6,979 bases of DNA from Gemmatimonadota bacterium (GTDB lineage: Bacteria > Gemmatimonadota > Gemmatimonadetes > Gemmatimonadales > Gemmatimonadaceae), in the NCBI GenBank assembly GCA_023249395.1, contig JAHFCS010000111.1, positions 1-6,979 of the forward strand. Reading direction: 5' to 3'. This document shows positions 6,534 to 6,979 of the stretch, piece by piece. The position numbers and the translations under genes were made by a program. The notes under the pieces are model-generated. The model was not told the DNA's origin, ran no database searches, and saw nothing but the letters and a program-made list of their open reading frames with translations. Positions within the stretch are counted from its first letter, which is position 1. Every line of letters begins with the position of its first letter.

Positions 6534-6979
6534 GCGAGACTCCTGGCCAGCTCATGAAGGAGCTGAGCGGTGATGAGCTGCGGATTGACGTTGCCTCCGG
6601 CGAGCTCACGGGCGCGTGCGACGGCATCGACGGCGCGGCTCGCCCCGAGTGCGCGCACTTCATCGGAGTCGTGGAGCGCCGAGCGCATGCGTTCGGCGAT
6701 CAGCACGAGCATCGCGTCTAATGTGTCGGTGAAAGGGCCGCGGGCGCCCGATCCGCCGACCGCCATCGTGGCCGCATGGCGGGTCGATTCGTTCTTCGCG
6801 AGAGCGGCCTCCATCAGCTTCCGCGCAGCAATGATTGAGCGCCCGCGGGATTCATCGCCGAAGAGCTGACCCGGCGAGCCGGAGGCGAGTGCCATGCGCT
6901 CCGCGACGGACTTTGGCCCACCGCCTTTCTCGAGCACGGCAGCGACTATCGGGTCGGCCAGGAACGTCCGCATCGCTGA
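6530..6979 (-). CDS. holB: DNA polymerase III subunit delta' (HolB-like), C-terminal part
   Basis: The frame is open from the right window edge to TGA at 6532-6530. Although an ATG occurs at 6973, the frame continues through it to the edge, so this is taken as the C-terminal 149 residues of a longer protein. AERMALASGSPGQLF is the helix and Gly-Ser-Pro-Gly turn that ends the AAA+ part of clamp-loader subunits. What follows is a helical collar-type domain ending GGNVNPQLITAQLLHELARSL, and a final N-x-N-x-x-L...LL..L pattern is characteristic of the delta' C-terminus. Delta' is part of the clamp loader that places the sliding clamp on DNA. The ATP-binding-fold half is outside the window. A DnaX-type subunit is a less likely alternative. 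It overlaps moaC by 4 bp and probably forms an operon with it. Confidence 0.7.
   Translation of the reverse strand, partial: SAMRTFLADPIVAAVLEKGGGPKSVAERMALASGSPGQLFGDESRGRSIIAARKLMEAALAKNESTRHAATMAVGGSGARGPFTDTLDAMLVLIAERMRSALHDSDEVRALGASRAVDAVARARELAGGNVNPQLITAQLLHELARSLA

Noticed and set aside
6004..6663. 219-codon minus-strand frame across moaC and holB
   Set aside because: It is out of frame with both real genes, is Arg/Gly-rich and has no family resemblance.

Overview
The window is high-GC bacterial chromosome with short intergenic gaps and good Shine-Dalgarno sites. The gene content (a giant secreted VPS10/sortilin-like propeller protein, an RsbRD_N-type sensor kinase, a slipin, a holB-moaC pair) and codon use are most like Gemmatimonadota, with Acidobacteriota as an alternative. 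This placement is an inference from gene style, since no rRNA or marker gene is complete here. I see no mobile element, CRISPR array, tRNA or rRNA.

Layout from left to right: (1) the last 40 codons of a D-Ala-D-Ala dipeptidase (M15D/VanX type) on the + strand, whose 3' end overlaps the end of the next gene by 50 bp; (2) a soluble histidine kinase on the - strand with an RsbRD_N-like sensory region; (3) a slipin/stomatin-like SPFH protein on the + strand, divergent from the kinase with only 38 bp between start codons; (4) a 1120-residue exported beta-propeller protein with eleven Asp-box motifs on the - strand, convergent with the slipin; (5) a 148-bp gap with no convincing element; (6) moaC and, overlapping it by 4 bp, the 3' part of what looks like holB (DNA polymerase III delta'), both on the - strand and running off the right edge.

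Functionally the left half is cell-envelope flavoured: peptidoglycan precursor dipeptide hydrolysis, a membrane-microdomain scaffold and a cytosolic stress-type sensor kinase. The kinase and slipin share one tiny intergenic gap and may be co-regulated, but no response regulator or NfeD partner is visible. The right half is housekeeping (replication clamp loader, molybdenum cofactor synthesis), with the large exported protein probably transcribed on its own or by read-through from moaC. I found no convincing new multi-gene system. The points most worth a second look are the divergent kinase/slipin pair, the antisense overlap at the left edge and the architecture of the propeller protein.
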